Shown here piece by piece: positions 1 through 7,427 of a stretch of DNA of 19,402 bases; the stretch's first letter is position 1, and each line of letters begins with the position of its first letter. This stretch comes from Anaerolineales bacterium UBA3001 (GTDB lineage Bacteria; Chloroflexota; Anaerolineae; Anaerolineales; UBA11657), in assembly GCA_002346435.1 (NCBI GenBank), contig DDZT01000096.1:1-19402 (forward strand), read 5' to 3'. The notes under the pieces are model-generated. The model was not told where the DNA came from, did no database searches, and saw only the letters and a list, made by a program, of their open reading frames with translations. Position numbers and translations under genes: made by a program.

Positions 1-1
1 C

Positions 2-1207
2 GATTCCCATTACGACCCGTACAAGGGCGTTGTGATATATGTGCGCGTCGAAAGCGGAAGTATAAAAGTTAGCGATAAATTTAGACTTCTGCAAAGTGGG
101 GTTAGTTTTGAGCCATTAGAGATCGGTGTGTTTTCACCAGGAATGAAAACGACTGAAAAATTACTCGAAGGTCAGGTTGGTTATGTCGCCACGGGAATTA
201 AGAGTGTTAGCGAATGCAGGGTTGGGGATACTATAGCTGAGGAAAGTAGTATTGCAATTGAGCCATTGGCTGGGTATAGGCCAGTTAAACCGATGGTATA
301 TGCCGGTTTCTTCCCTGTAGAGGGGGATGACTATCAGGTCCTAAAAGACGCTGTGGAGAAGCTGCAGCTTAATGATGCGGCTCTGGTTTATAAGCCTGAA
401 TCATCGCACGCCCTTAATTTTGGGTTTCGGTGCGGCTTTTTAGGAATGTTTCACATGGAGATAGTACAGGAAAGACTCGAGCGGGAATATGATTTGGATA
501 TAATAGCGACGGCTCCGTCTGTAGAGTATGAGGTGGAGACTGACAATGGTGACGTTTTAAAAGTAAAATCGCCAGCTGGGCTTCCTAATGAGGGTAAGAT
601 TCAGGAGATAAGAGAGCCGTGGATGGTGGTGAATTTGTATTTGCCAGCAACGTATTATGGCGTTGTGATGGAATTGGTCACTAAGCGCAGGGGCGTATTT
701 GTTGAAGAACACCACAGTGGTGGAGGTAGGCTGGTTTTGGTTTTTAGGATGCCCCTTTCAGAGTTGATTGTTGATTTCTTTGACAAACTGAAATCAAGTA
801 CGCGGGGTTATGGTTCTCTTGATTATCAATTTGATTGTTATCGGGCTGGCGATCTAGTAAAATTGTCAATACTTGTAAATGAACAGGCGGTTGATGCCCT
901 GGCTATGATTGTACATCGTGACGAGGCGTACAGTACTGGGCAGCGTCTGATAACTAAGCTAAAAAAACTAATACCTAGGCAATTGTATCCAGTGGCTATA
1001 CAGGCGGCAGCTGGAGGCAGGATAATTTCCAGGGCTAATGTTAGGGCATTGCGCAAGGATGTTATAGCTAAATGTTATGGTGGTGACGTGACTCGAAAAA
1101 AGAAACTACTGGCTCGTCAGAAAGAGGGACGCAAACGCCTAAAGATGGTAGGTAATGTTGAGATACCACAGGATGCGTTTATGGCAGTTCTTCGGGTAAG
1201 GGATTAA
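2..1207 (+). CDS. lepA: Elongation factor 4 (LepA), 5'-truncated by window edge
   Basis: This is the C-terminal part of the ribosomal back-translocase GTPase LepA/EF4, which acts on stalled ribosomes. The reading frame is open from base 2 (DSHYDPYKGVV, the junction after the GTPase domain), so the gene enters from upstream; the GTG at 32 is internal and not a start. Visible LepA-diagnostic stretches are VKPMVYAGFFPVEGDDY, SLNDA-like QLNDAALVYKPESS, FGFRCGFLGMFHMEIVQERLEREYDLD (domain III/IV), FFDKLKSSTRGYGSLDY and, in the LepA-specific C-terminal domain, the basic block KCYGGDVTRKKKLLARQKEGRKR. The G domain (Walker A) lies outside the window. About 400 of the usual 600 residues are present. 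It ends with TAA only two bases before the next start, so the next two genes are probably co-transcribed with it. Identification is very secure. Confidence 0.98.
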   Translation, partial: DSHYDPYKGVVIYVRVESGSIKVSDKFRLLQSGVSFEPLEIGVFSPGMKTTEKLLEGQVGYVATGIKSVSECRVGDTIAEESSIAIEPLAGYRPVKPMVYAGFFPVEGDDYQVLKDAVEKLQLNDAALVYKPESSHALNFGFRCGFLGMFHMEIVQERLEREYDLDIIATAPSVEYEVETDNGDVLKVKSPAGLPNEGKIQEIREPWMVVNLYLPATYYGVVMELVTKRRGVFVEEHHSGGGRLVLVFRMPLSELIVDFFDKLKSSTRGYGSLDYQFDCYRAGDLVKLSILVNEQAVDALAMIVHRDEAYSTGQRLITKLKKLIPRQLYPVAIQAAAGGRIISRANVRALRKDVIAKCYGGDVTRKKKLLARQKEGRKRLKMVGNVEIPQDAFMAVLRVRD

Positions 1208-1209
1208 CA

Positions 1210-2661
1210 ATGACGAAAAGAAAAGCGGTAATTATTGGGGCTGGTCCAGCAGGACTAACCGCAGCGTGGGAATTGACAAAAACCAATTCTGACGTGGTGG
1301 TGCTGGAAAAATACAGTCTTGTCGGTGGTATTGCGAGAACTGAAGAGTATAAAGGCTATAGATTTGATATTGGAGGGCATAGGTTTTTTACTATGGTTCC
1401 CGAAGTTGAAGAATTGTGGCATGAGTGGATGCAGGAGGATTTTGTAGTTCGACCTCGTAAATCAAGGATTCTATACCGTGGAAAATTCTTTGACTACCCT
1501 CTAAGAGTTTTTAATGCACTAAGTGGGTTAGGTATTGTCGAGAGCGTACGGATCGTTATCAGTTATGCAATTGCTCAGCTCTTTCCCTACAAAGAGGAAG
1601 AAAGTTTCGAACAGTGGGTAGTAAATCGGTTTGGTAAACGATTGTACGAGATATTTTTCAAGACATATACGGAAAAGGTGTGGGGTATAAAATGTACTGA
1701 TATCCGCGCAGAGTGGGCTGCGCAGCGTATAAAGGGGTTGACTCTCCCTGCGGCAATTAAGAATGCGCTGTTTCCGCCACGAGGAGAAGTAATAAAAACA
1801 CTAATCAAGGAATTTTATTATCCTGTTTTGGGTCCGGGTATGATGTGGGAAAAAGTAACAGACCTTGTTCGTAATGCAGGTGGTAATGTTGAATTGGGAT
1901 CAGAGGTTGTGCGTATTGTCAGGAATGGGGAGAAAATAAATGGTGTTGAGATTAATGATGCTGACGGGCTAGCATATATAGAAGGAACTGATTTTTTCTC
2001 TACAATGCCACTTAACGAATTGATTTTACGTATTGAGCCTGCTCCGCCGGAGGAGGTTATTGAAGCGGCGAATGGCCTTCGGTATAGGGATTTTCTTACA
2101 GTAGTACTAATACTCGATATAGAGGACGTATTTGACGATAACTGGGTGTATATACACAGTCCTGATGTGAAAGTGGGGCGTATACAGAACTTTAAGAACT
2201 GGAGTAGTGAAATGGTTCCGGACGATAGCACTACAAGCCTTGGGCTTGAATACTTCTGCAATGAAGGGGATGGACTGTGGAACATGTCCGATGCAGACCT
2301 GTTAGAGTTGGGTACTATTGAAATTGAGAGAATTGGCTTAGCCAGTGAGACCAATGTCCTTGATGGGGTAGTAGTGCGCCAACAAAAAGCATACCCAGTA
2401 TATGATGCGGTATACGGTCCCTTGCTTGCGACCGTACAAGATTGGGTTGCTGGACTTAGTAATTTTCATACCATTGGAAGAAATGGGCTGCATAAGTACA
2501 ACAATCAAGACCATTCGATGCTGACCGCTATTATGGCAGTAAAAAATGCTGTTGCAGGGCAAACAAATGACGTTTGGTCTGTCAATACGGATCGGTCGTA
2601 TCACGAGGAGGTCCGCATACCCCGTAGTGGAGATGAGCCTGTTGATATTCTTGAAGCGTGA
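1210..2661 (+). CDS. FAD-dependent oxidoreductase, UDP-galactopyranose mutase-like
   Basis: A 483-residue flavoprotein of the amine-oxidase/UDP-galactopyranose mutase-like class (the PRK07208-type NAD(P)/FAD oxidoreductase family). The N-terminal Rossmann fold shows the GxGxxG motif at residues 10-15 (GAGPAG), the acidic end of the second strand at E33, then GG-IART (39-44) and DIGGHRFF (53-60). The stretch FFKTYTEKVWG resembles the conserved region of UDP-galactopyranose mutase, and the C-terminus has NNQDHSMLTA, a flavin-contacting segment typical of the family. The exact substrate is not known. Pairing with the downstream glycosyltransferase suggests a sugar-nucleotide or polyprenyl-sugar reaction for a surface glycan, which is inference. 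The ATG start follows an AAGGGA ribosome-binding site (1198-1203) inside the end of lepA. Its stop overlaps the next start (GTGA). Sure of the family, unsure of the reaction. Confidence 0.85.
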   Translation: MTKRKAVIIGAGPAGLTAAWELTKTNSDVVVLEKYSLVGGIARTEEYKGYRFDIGGHRFFTMVPEVEELWHEWMQEDFVVRPRKSRILYRGKFFDYPLRVFNALSGLGIVESVRIVISYAIAQLFPYKEEESFEQWVVNRFGKRLYEIFFKTYTEKVWGIKCTDIRAEWAAQRIKGLTLPAAIKNALFPPRGEVIKTLIKEFYYPVLGPGMMWEKVTDLVRNAGGNVELGSEVVRIVRNGEKINGVEINDADGLAYIEGTDFFSTMPLNELILRIEPAPPEEVIEAANGLRYRDFLTVVLILDIEDVFDDNWVYIHSPDVKVGRIQNFKNWSSEMVPDDSTTSLGLEYFCNEGDGLWNMSDADLLELGTIEIERIGLASETNVLDGVVVRQQKAYPVYDAVYGPLLATVQDWVAGLSNFHTIGRNGLHKYNNQDHSMLTAIMAVKNAVAGQTNDVWSVNTDRSYHEEVRIPRSGDEPVDILEA

Positions 2662-4598
2662 TAACTGTACTAGTTCGTATATATAGAAACAGTTGGCTTG
2701 CCGGCAATCAAAGTAAGTTTTGGATGATTGCGATCATGGCGGTCTGCATCTTTAGCAGAGGCTCTCATATTGCATGGGATGGTCTATATCAGACTCATCC
2801 GGACGAAAGGTACATAAATTTAGTAGCTACAAGTATAGAGTTTTTTGGTGACGGAACCGATGGATATGGTCCTGGACCGAAGCTGAACCCGTTTTACTGG
2901 CCTGAGCAGAGGACTACTAGTGGTATTGAGATTCCGCGTGGCGAACCAAGATTGTTTGCCTATGGACATGCCCCACTCTATATTCGTGTTCTTGTAGCAA
3001 AAAGCTTATCTTTTGTTGGCAAAGTCCTAGAGGATATTGATAACTTCATAATTGGTTGCTTATTCTTGACCCGTGGTAACTTGGAGATATTACAGATGGT
3101 GCTTGTTGGCCGTTATATGTCAGTGTTCGCCGACTGTATAACGCTGATGGCTGTCTACTATATTGGAGAGAAATTGGAAGACAAGTTTGTAGGTATGATG
3201 TCTGCTGGCTTGTTTGCAGTTTCCGTACAGTTCATTCAGCAGGCGCATTTTGGAACATTCGATTCGATGCTAACTGCTGCTGTTACTATAGTGCTGCTTA
3301 TACTTGTAACGTACGTAGGGTCACAAAGGTTGTGGCACTTAAGTTTGGCGGGTTGCGCTATAGGTTTAGCGGTTGGGATTAAGGCAACTGCGGGCCTACT
3401 AGTGCTGCCTGCTTTCACGGCAGTACTGTGTTGTGAACTGGTTCGCGTAAATAACGTAAAACGTAGTGAAGCTCGTCGGGTATTTGAACTTTGGATAGTT
3501 CCGAGCCTTTGTGCGCTTGGTGTTTTCATCTTGTGCAATCCATATGCGGTAATTGAATGGCAGGAATATCTACGTAATATCGCATTGCAATCTCACATGG
3601 TTAGAGGCTTGGTGGATTGGCCATTTGTTCTGCAGTATAAAAATACTCAGCCTTATATTTACCACATTATTGAGCAAGGTCGGTGGACGCTCGGCTGGCC
3701 GCTAACAATTGTTATGTACGCCGGGACATTGGCCCTTGCTATAAAAATTGGATCAAGACTACCGCTTCGTAAGGCTGACTATGGTGGTGCCCAAAGATTG
3801 GTTCTAGTGATTTGGGTAGTATTTTATTTTGGGCTAATCGCCGGGCTTGAAGTTAAATATCCGCGGTATATGCTCCCGGTAATACCTATACAGATTGTTT
3901 TTGCGTCAATTTTGTTGGCTGGTATTATAAAAAAATTTGAGATATATGGATGGGCACTACTCGTGATTGTGGTAGGATCGACAACAATTTATACAATAGC
4001 ATACGTAAAGATGTATGACAAACCTCACCCGTGGATCGTAGCTTCCAATTGGATCTATGCAAACAGCAACATGGAAGATTCCATCCTGATTGAAAAATGG
4101 GACCACCCGCTTCCTATCCCCCAAGTTAGGGATGCCGGTAAGCTGATATTCCGAGAAGAATATGATACTGTGGCCTTGGATCTAGCCAGTACGCCTGACA
4201 CGGAAAATAAGTTAAGATCTGTTGTTAAGAAACTAGCGAAATCAAATTACATAATTGTTGCAAGCAATCGGAATTATGGTCCAGTGTTGTCAAACCCAGA
4301 ACTGTTTCCATACACTGTTAAATATTACCAAGGCTTATTTGATGGTACGCTAGGATATAGTTTGGTGCTTGCTGAAACTCGATACCCGAATTTTGCAGGC
4401 ATACCTCTAAGAGGAGATCCTATTAGTTCTGTAGGTGTTAAACTCAAAGATAATCTAAGACATCATGAGTATAGTTATAGTTCAGTTGTATCTGACGAAA
4501 GCTTTACTGTTTACGATCATCCGTTGGTGTTTGTGTTTTACAATGAGTCCAAACTCGCATATGGGCAGATGGTGGAGGCGATAGTTGGTGAAGAGTAG
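2658..4598 (+). CDS. Polytopic glycosyltransferase, GT39/ArnT-like (lipid-carrier dependent)
   Basis: A 646-residue membrane protein of the GT-C fold. It starts at a GTG that overlaps the previous stop codon by four bases, implying translational coupling. After a first membrane segment (about 22-34) comes the periplasmic-loop acidic motif THPDERY (46-52, D49/E50), the expected catalytic/metal position in GT39/GT83 enzymes. Also visible are YGHAPLYI (102-109), a second acidic motif AHFGTFDSM (196-204), roughly ten hydrophobic helices up to residue 452, and YPRYMLPVIP (401-410), common near the last helices in this family. A soluble C-terminal domain of about 190 residues begins near HPWIVASNWIY. 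The family transfers sugars from polyprenyl-phosphate donors to proteins or glycolipids outside the membrane. Acceptor and donor cannot be read from sequence. It is probably an envelope glycan gene with its UGM-like neighbour. Confidence 0.75.
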   Translation: MITVLVRIYRNSWLAGNQSKFWMIAIMAVCIFSRGSHIAWDGLYQTHPDERYINLVATSIEFFGDGTDGYGPGPKLNPFYWPEQRTTSGIEIPRGEPRLFAYGHAPLYIRVLVAKSLSFVGKVLEDIDNFIIGCLFLTRGNLEILQMVLVGRYMSVFADCITLMAVYYIGEKLEDKFVGMMSAGLFAVSVQFIQQAHFGTFDSMLTAAVTIVLLILVTYVGSQRLWHLSLAGCAIGLAVGIKATAGLLVLPAFTAVLCCELVRVNNVKRSEARRVFELWIVPSLCALGVFILCNPYAVIEWQEYLRNIALQSHMVRGLVDWPFVLQYKNTQPYIYHIIEQGRWTLGWPLTIVMYAGTLALAIKIGSRLPLRKADYGGAQRLVLVIWVVFYFGLIAGLEVKYPRYMLPVIPIQIVFASILLAGIIKKFEIYGWALLVIVVGSTTIYTIAYVKMYDKPHPWIVASNWIYANSNMEDSILIEKWDHPLPIPQVRDAGKLIFREEYDTVALDLASTPDTENKLRSVVKKLAKSNYIIVASNRNYGPVLSNPELFPYTVKYYQGLFDGTLGYSLVLAETRYPNFAGIPLRGDPISSVGVKLKDNLRHHEYSYSSVVSDESFTVYDHPLVFVFYNESKLAYGQMVEAIVGEE

Positions 4599-4614
4599 CA
4601 TGTGTACTGTATGG

Positions 4615-6186
4615 CTATAGATCTCGGTGCGCAGGAAGTTGTTTGTCTGAATTTGAATCTGAACCTAGAATATAGTTAAGTAGAATGGAATCGGTAAGCT
4701 GCTCTACTGGTGCCCGATCGTCAGTAAATATTATGTCGTTGGGATTGGTGGGTACAAGGTTATTGATTGTCTTATCTAGCATTAATGACAGGAGTTCGTG
4801 TGAATTTGGGCCTAATAATAACCGGTTGTGTTGTAGGTTCGTGTTGGATGTTGTAACGTTAGTTGCTACGAGTATTGAATTGAATGTTTCTGGTACGTCA
4901 ATGACGTGTACTGAAGGAAATACCGATAACAACGTCGCTGAAAGAGCGTCAACTAGGCGCCGATCGGTACTTGTGCGTCCGACATTAATTGCAAGTACGC
5001 CCCTAGGCGTTAGTAGTGATTTGGTCTCGAGAAAGAATTCTTTGGTGGTAAGATGCCACGGTATGTATGGTAGCCTGTAGGCATCGACGGCAATTACTGA
5101 GTATTTGTGAGATAAATAGTTGAGATAAAGGCGTCCGTCGGCTGCGATCGCTGACAAGTTGGGTTTGTCCATAGCAAAATAATCATTACCAACTTTGATG
5201 ATGTCCTTGTCTATTTCTATGCCTGTTATGGGTATTTCACCGTATATTTCAGTATATTGATTTGATATCGTGCCTGCTGCTAGACCTATTATTAGCAGAT
5301 TGTGTACGTCTGACACTTGATGAGGTGGTGGATTGAAGAATGGTGCTGTTAGGAAATAGTCCCAGCTGCCGCCGGTATAGAGAGAGTTTGGATCGTAAAT
5401 TGAATGTATTCCCTGACCTTCATTTAGTAATAAGTAGCGCACTTCATTGCGTTCTACGACTTGTACGAGATTGTATGGCGATTCTTTCTCGTACATGAGT
5501 CCTTCGTAGGGTCTTATATTACCTTGTGAGCATAGGTAAGTGACCAAACAAAATGGTACAGCCATGTATAGGGTAAATGTATGTGTATGTTGGGAGGTAT
5601 GTTTCCATAATCCCATAAGTGCTGTCAATAATAGGGCTCCGGAAAATACAATATAAGTATAACGTGTGCCAAGTGTTGGGATTGTTACTAGCACTGGAAG
5701 GAACGAACCAAGAATGGACCCCATAGTTGATAGAGCGTATACTCTGCCTGCTACCGAGCCGGCCTCAGACGGGTTGGTTGTTAGAAGTCGGATTGCGAAG
5801 GGAGATGTGCACCCAAGCAAAGTTATTGGAGCGGCAAATATAAGCATTGTTCCCGCAAATGCTCCAGCTACAACCGGGGCGTTTAATGAAGTTAATGCAG
5901 TTGCGGCATACAACAGTACGGGCCTTGATATTACTGGTATAAAAGCTGTGGTGATGGACGCCCAACAAAGTATAGTGAAATATTTTTTAGGGCTTGGTGT
6001 TTTGTCTGCTAGTCGACCGCCAAGATAATATCCAATCGATAGGTATAACAACATTAGGCCAATGATGCTTGACCATACAATATTTGATGTACCAAAGATA
6101 TGTCCAACCAATCGAAATGCTGAAACTTCTGATGCGAGAGTGGTCATGCCGGACACAAAGACTGATATTAGGATATAGTTGCGCAA
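4615..6186 (-). CDS. Membrane-fused spermidine-synthase-like methyltransferase-fold protein
   Basis: A 523-residue fusion. Residues 1-220 form several membrane helices of the type annotated as fused MFS/spermidine synthase (FVSGMTTLASEVSAFRLVG at the N-terminus, GYYLGGRLAD at 52-61). Residues 225-500 carry a Rossmann methyltransferase-like domain: motif I LLIIGLAAG (297-305), acidic E324 (GIEIDKD), AADGR (D350), VDAY (D368), then IPWHLTTKEFF. The aminopropyltransferase D-x-x-DP catalytic motif is not evident, and motif I is GLAAG rather than the usual GLGGG, so true spermidine synthesis is doubtful. Function in these fusions is unknown to me. The start is a TTG, the first start codon after an in-frame TAG at 6211-6213; no ribosome-binding site is obvious, and an internal ATG at residue 14 would cut the first helix. 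It converges on the glycosyltransferase with a 16-base gap and diverges from the zinc-ribbon gene. It is rich in Asn, Thr and Ser, matching the strand bias of the window. Confidence 0.8.
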   Translation of the reverse strand: MRNYILISVFVSGMTTLASEVSAFRLVGHIFGTSNIVWSSIIGLMLLYLSIGYYLGGRLADKTPSPKKYFTILCWASITTAFIPVISRPVLLYAATALTSLNAPVVAGAFAGTMLIFAAPITLLGCTSPFAIRLLTTNPSEAGSVAGRVYALSTMGSILGSFLPVLVTIPTLGTRYTYIVFSGALLLTALMGLWKHTSQHTHTFTLYMAVPFCLVTYLCSQGNIRPYEGLMYEKESPYNLVQVVERNEVRYLLLNEGQGIHSIYDPNSLYTGGSWDYFLTAPFFNPPPHQVSDVHNLLIIGLAAGTISNQYTEIYGEIPITGIEIDKDIIKVGNDYFAMDKPNLSAIAADGRLYLNYLSHKYSVIAVDAYRLPYIPWHLTTKEFFLETKSLLTPRGVLAINVGRTSTDRRLVDALSATLLSVFPSVHVIDVPETFNSILVATNVTTSNTNLQHNRLLLGPNSHELLSLMLDKTINNLVPTNPNDIIFTDDRAPVEQLTDSILLNYILGSDSNSDKQLPAHRDL

Positions 6187-6247
6187 GGATGGGTGTCGTG
6201 TTGGTAGCCGCTAGTATTGGTTATTACTTTCCTTTGTAGGAATCGGT

Positions 6248-6276
6248 TGGATTATACACCGTGGTGATATAATCCA
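6248..6276. promoter_or_regulatory. Near-perfect dyad with TATAAT boxes on both strands (divergent promoter/operator)
   Basis: Left arm TGGATTATACACC (6248-6260) and right arm GGTG-A-TATAATCCA (6263-6276) are complementary over 13 pairs, with one extra A at 6267 and a two-base centre. A consensus -10 hexamer TATAAT lies at 6268-6273 on the + strand, and its mirror at 6251-6256 reads TATAAT on the - strand. The + box would start RNA about 6280, four bases before the zinc-ribbon ATG; the - box would start RNA about 6244 for the membrane spermidine-synthase-like gene. No good -35 hexamer is seen for either (GGTTGG and AAATGG at 17-base spacing). It could be a symmetric bidirectional promoter, an overlapping repressor site, or both. 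Confidence 0.6.
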
Positions 6277-6283
6277 TTTAATT

Positions 6284-6985
6284 ATGAACTCAGTAGCTGG
6301 GATATATATACTACAACAAGTTGATACTAAAATAGATCGATGCAGAAAGCGTATGGCTGAGATACAAAGCACACTCGACGATAACCGCGCTGTGGTAGAG
6401 GCGTTAAGGAATGTCGAAGAGGCGACAGGACTAATGGAGTCAGCAATAAGAGACCATGCTGGCATTCAGGGTGAGATAGATATAGTTGCTAGCAAACACG
6501 AAAATGGAGAGAAGAGGTTGTACAGCGGCACAGTGACTAACCCCAAGGAGCTCAAAGATTTGCAGGACCAGGGAGAGGCTCTTGTTCGACGCATAGCGGA
6601 TCTGGAAGATGCCAAACTTGACGCTATGATCGTGGAGGAGGATTGCAAGGAAAGGCTTGAAATATCTAGTCGTAATCATGATGAAGCTTTGCATGAGCGT
6701 AAGTTGCTCGAGAGCGAACTCGATACTGAGAGGAATGTGATACTTGATAATATTGAAAGTTTAGAAGGTGAACGCGAAGTAGCGCTTAATTCGATTCCCG
6801 AAGACCTAGTTAATAGTTACGAGGTAGCTAGGTCGAAATACCGTGGAATAGGGGTGGTGTTAGTCGACGATGGGGTGTGTTCAGGCTGTGGGTTAGGAGT
6901 GTCAACTGGACACATACAGGCTGCTCGTAGCGGTCACACTATTGTTACTTGTGATAACTGCAATAGATTCCTGTACGTGAAATAA
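6284..6985 (+). CDS. Coiled-coil C4-type zinc-ribbon protein
   Basis: A 233-residue protein with a long charged helical region (about residues 10-170, rich in E/K/R/D/L, predicted coiled coil) followed by a C-terminal zinc ribbon with C199-x2-C202 and C223-x2-C226. This matches the zf-RING_7/DUF164-type nucleic-acid-binding family found next to housekeeping genes in many Gram-positives and Chloroflexota. TVTNPKELKDLQ (about 81-92) is a typical family stretch. The molecular role is poorly defined; binding to RNA or DNA is presumed from the ribbon. The ATG has no ribosome-binding site and lies only ten bases after a consensus TATAAT, so the mRNA is probably leaderless. The gene stands alone, diverging from the upstream gene and converging with yggT. 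Confidence 0.88.
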   Translation: MNSVAGIYILQQVDTKIDRCRKRMAEIQSTLDDNRAVVEALRNVEEATGLMESAIRDHAGIQGEIDIVASKHENGEKRLYSGTVTNPKELKDLQDQGEALVRRIADLEDAKLDAMIVEEDCKERLEISSRNHDEALHERKLLESELDTERNVILDNIESLEGEREVALNSIPEDLVNSYEVARSKYRGIGVVLVDDGVCSGCGLGVSTGHIQAARSGHTIVTCDNCNRFLYVK

Positions 6986-7019
6986 CCTTGCTGGCTTATT
7001 GATCTTGATTTGTCAGTTA

Positions 7020-7042
7020 TGATGCGGCATACACTTGCATCA
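7020..7042. other. Small inverted repeat in convergent spacer
   Basis: Arms TGATGC (7020-7025) and GCATCA (7037-7042) enclose 11 bases, in the 146-base spacer (6986-7131) between the convergent zinc-ribbon and yggT genes. It may be part of a transcription end for the + strand gene, but no T-run follows, so the call is weak. I see no tRNA or other structured RNA in this spacer. Confidence 0.25.
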
Positions 7043-7079
7043 ACGCGTGACACCTGGATTCGGATAATGTTTTGTAGGT

Positions 7080-7099
7080 TAAGCGAATGACAGCGCTTA
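7080..7099. terminator. Possible weak bidirectional terminator hairpin
   Basis: TAAGCG (7080-7085) pairs with CGCTTA (7094-7099) around an eight-base loop, followed by ATTTG. It sits between two convergent genes where both transcripts must end. The stem is only six pairs and the T-tract is poor, so this is a candidate only. Confidence 0.3.
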
Positions 7100-7131
7100 T
7101 TTGAAGTAGTGAGTTAGTCTCAAAGCAATAC

Positions 7132-7404
7132 TTAGAACAGCCCAACGATAATATATTTGATTAGGCCTTCCAGCACATTGAGTAACAGAAGTGCTATTAT
7201 CGGACTAAAATCAAACATACCTCCCCCCATGTCAGACATCAGGTTGCGAATTGGTTGGAGTATTGGCTCGGTCAATTCGTAAAGCAGTTGTATTGCTGGA
7301 TGAGATCGGTCTGGACGTATCCAGGACAACAGCACTCTGCCGAGTATCGCAAATTGTATTATTGAAAAAATAAAGCCAATTGGTCTGATAAGTATTTCTT
7401 CCAT
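7132..7404 (-). CDS. yggT: YggT family membrane protein
   Basis: A 90-residue protein with two membrane helices (about 9-29 and 69-89) joined by a conserved cytoplasmic loop, LSWIRPDRSHPAIQLLYELTEPILQPIRNLM, typical of the YggT family (WxxPD..NP....L..LTEP.L.P.R). The length fits the family. Family members are linked to cell-shape/division clusters and, in plants, to thylakoid biogenesis, but the molecular role is unclear. It is the last gene of the leftward run, 23 bases after yggS, with an AAGGA ribosome-binding site (complement of 7411-7415) six bases before ATG. YggS-YggT adjacency is a widely conserved pairing and supports both calls. Confidence 0.93.
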   Translation of the reverse strand: MEEILIRPIGFIFSIIQFAILGRVLLSWIRPDRSHPAIQLLYELTEPILQPIRNLMSDMGGGMFDFSPIIALLLLNVLEGLIKYIIVGLF

Positions 7405-7427
7405 AGCGGATCCTTGTCTATATGTTT

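Noticed and set aside
1818..2354. 178-codon open frame on the - strand inside the UGM-like flavoprotein gene
   Set aside because: It is wholly inside a well-supported gene with clear family motifs, its translation resembles no family and is low in complexity; it is a shadow frame.
4599..4614. Hairpin between the convergent glycosyltransferase and spermidine-synthase-like genes
   Set aside because: Only a short bulged stem (AGCATG with TATGGCT) and no T-run; not enough to call a terminator.
4685..5080. 131-codon + strand open frame inside the spermidine-synthase-like gene
   Set aside because: It is antisense to the methyltransferase-fold domain, with no recognisable motif or promoter.
6986..7131. 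Possible tRNA, rnpB or other RNA gene in the convergent spacer
   Set aside because: No T-arm consensus, CCA or known conserved core; 146 bases with only two small inverted repeats.
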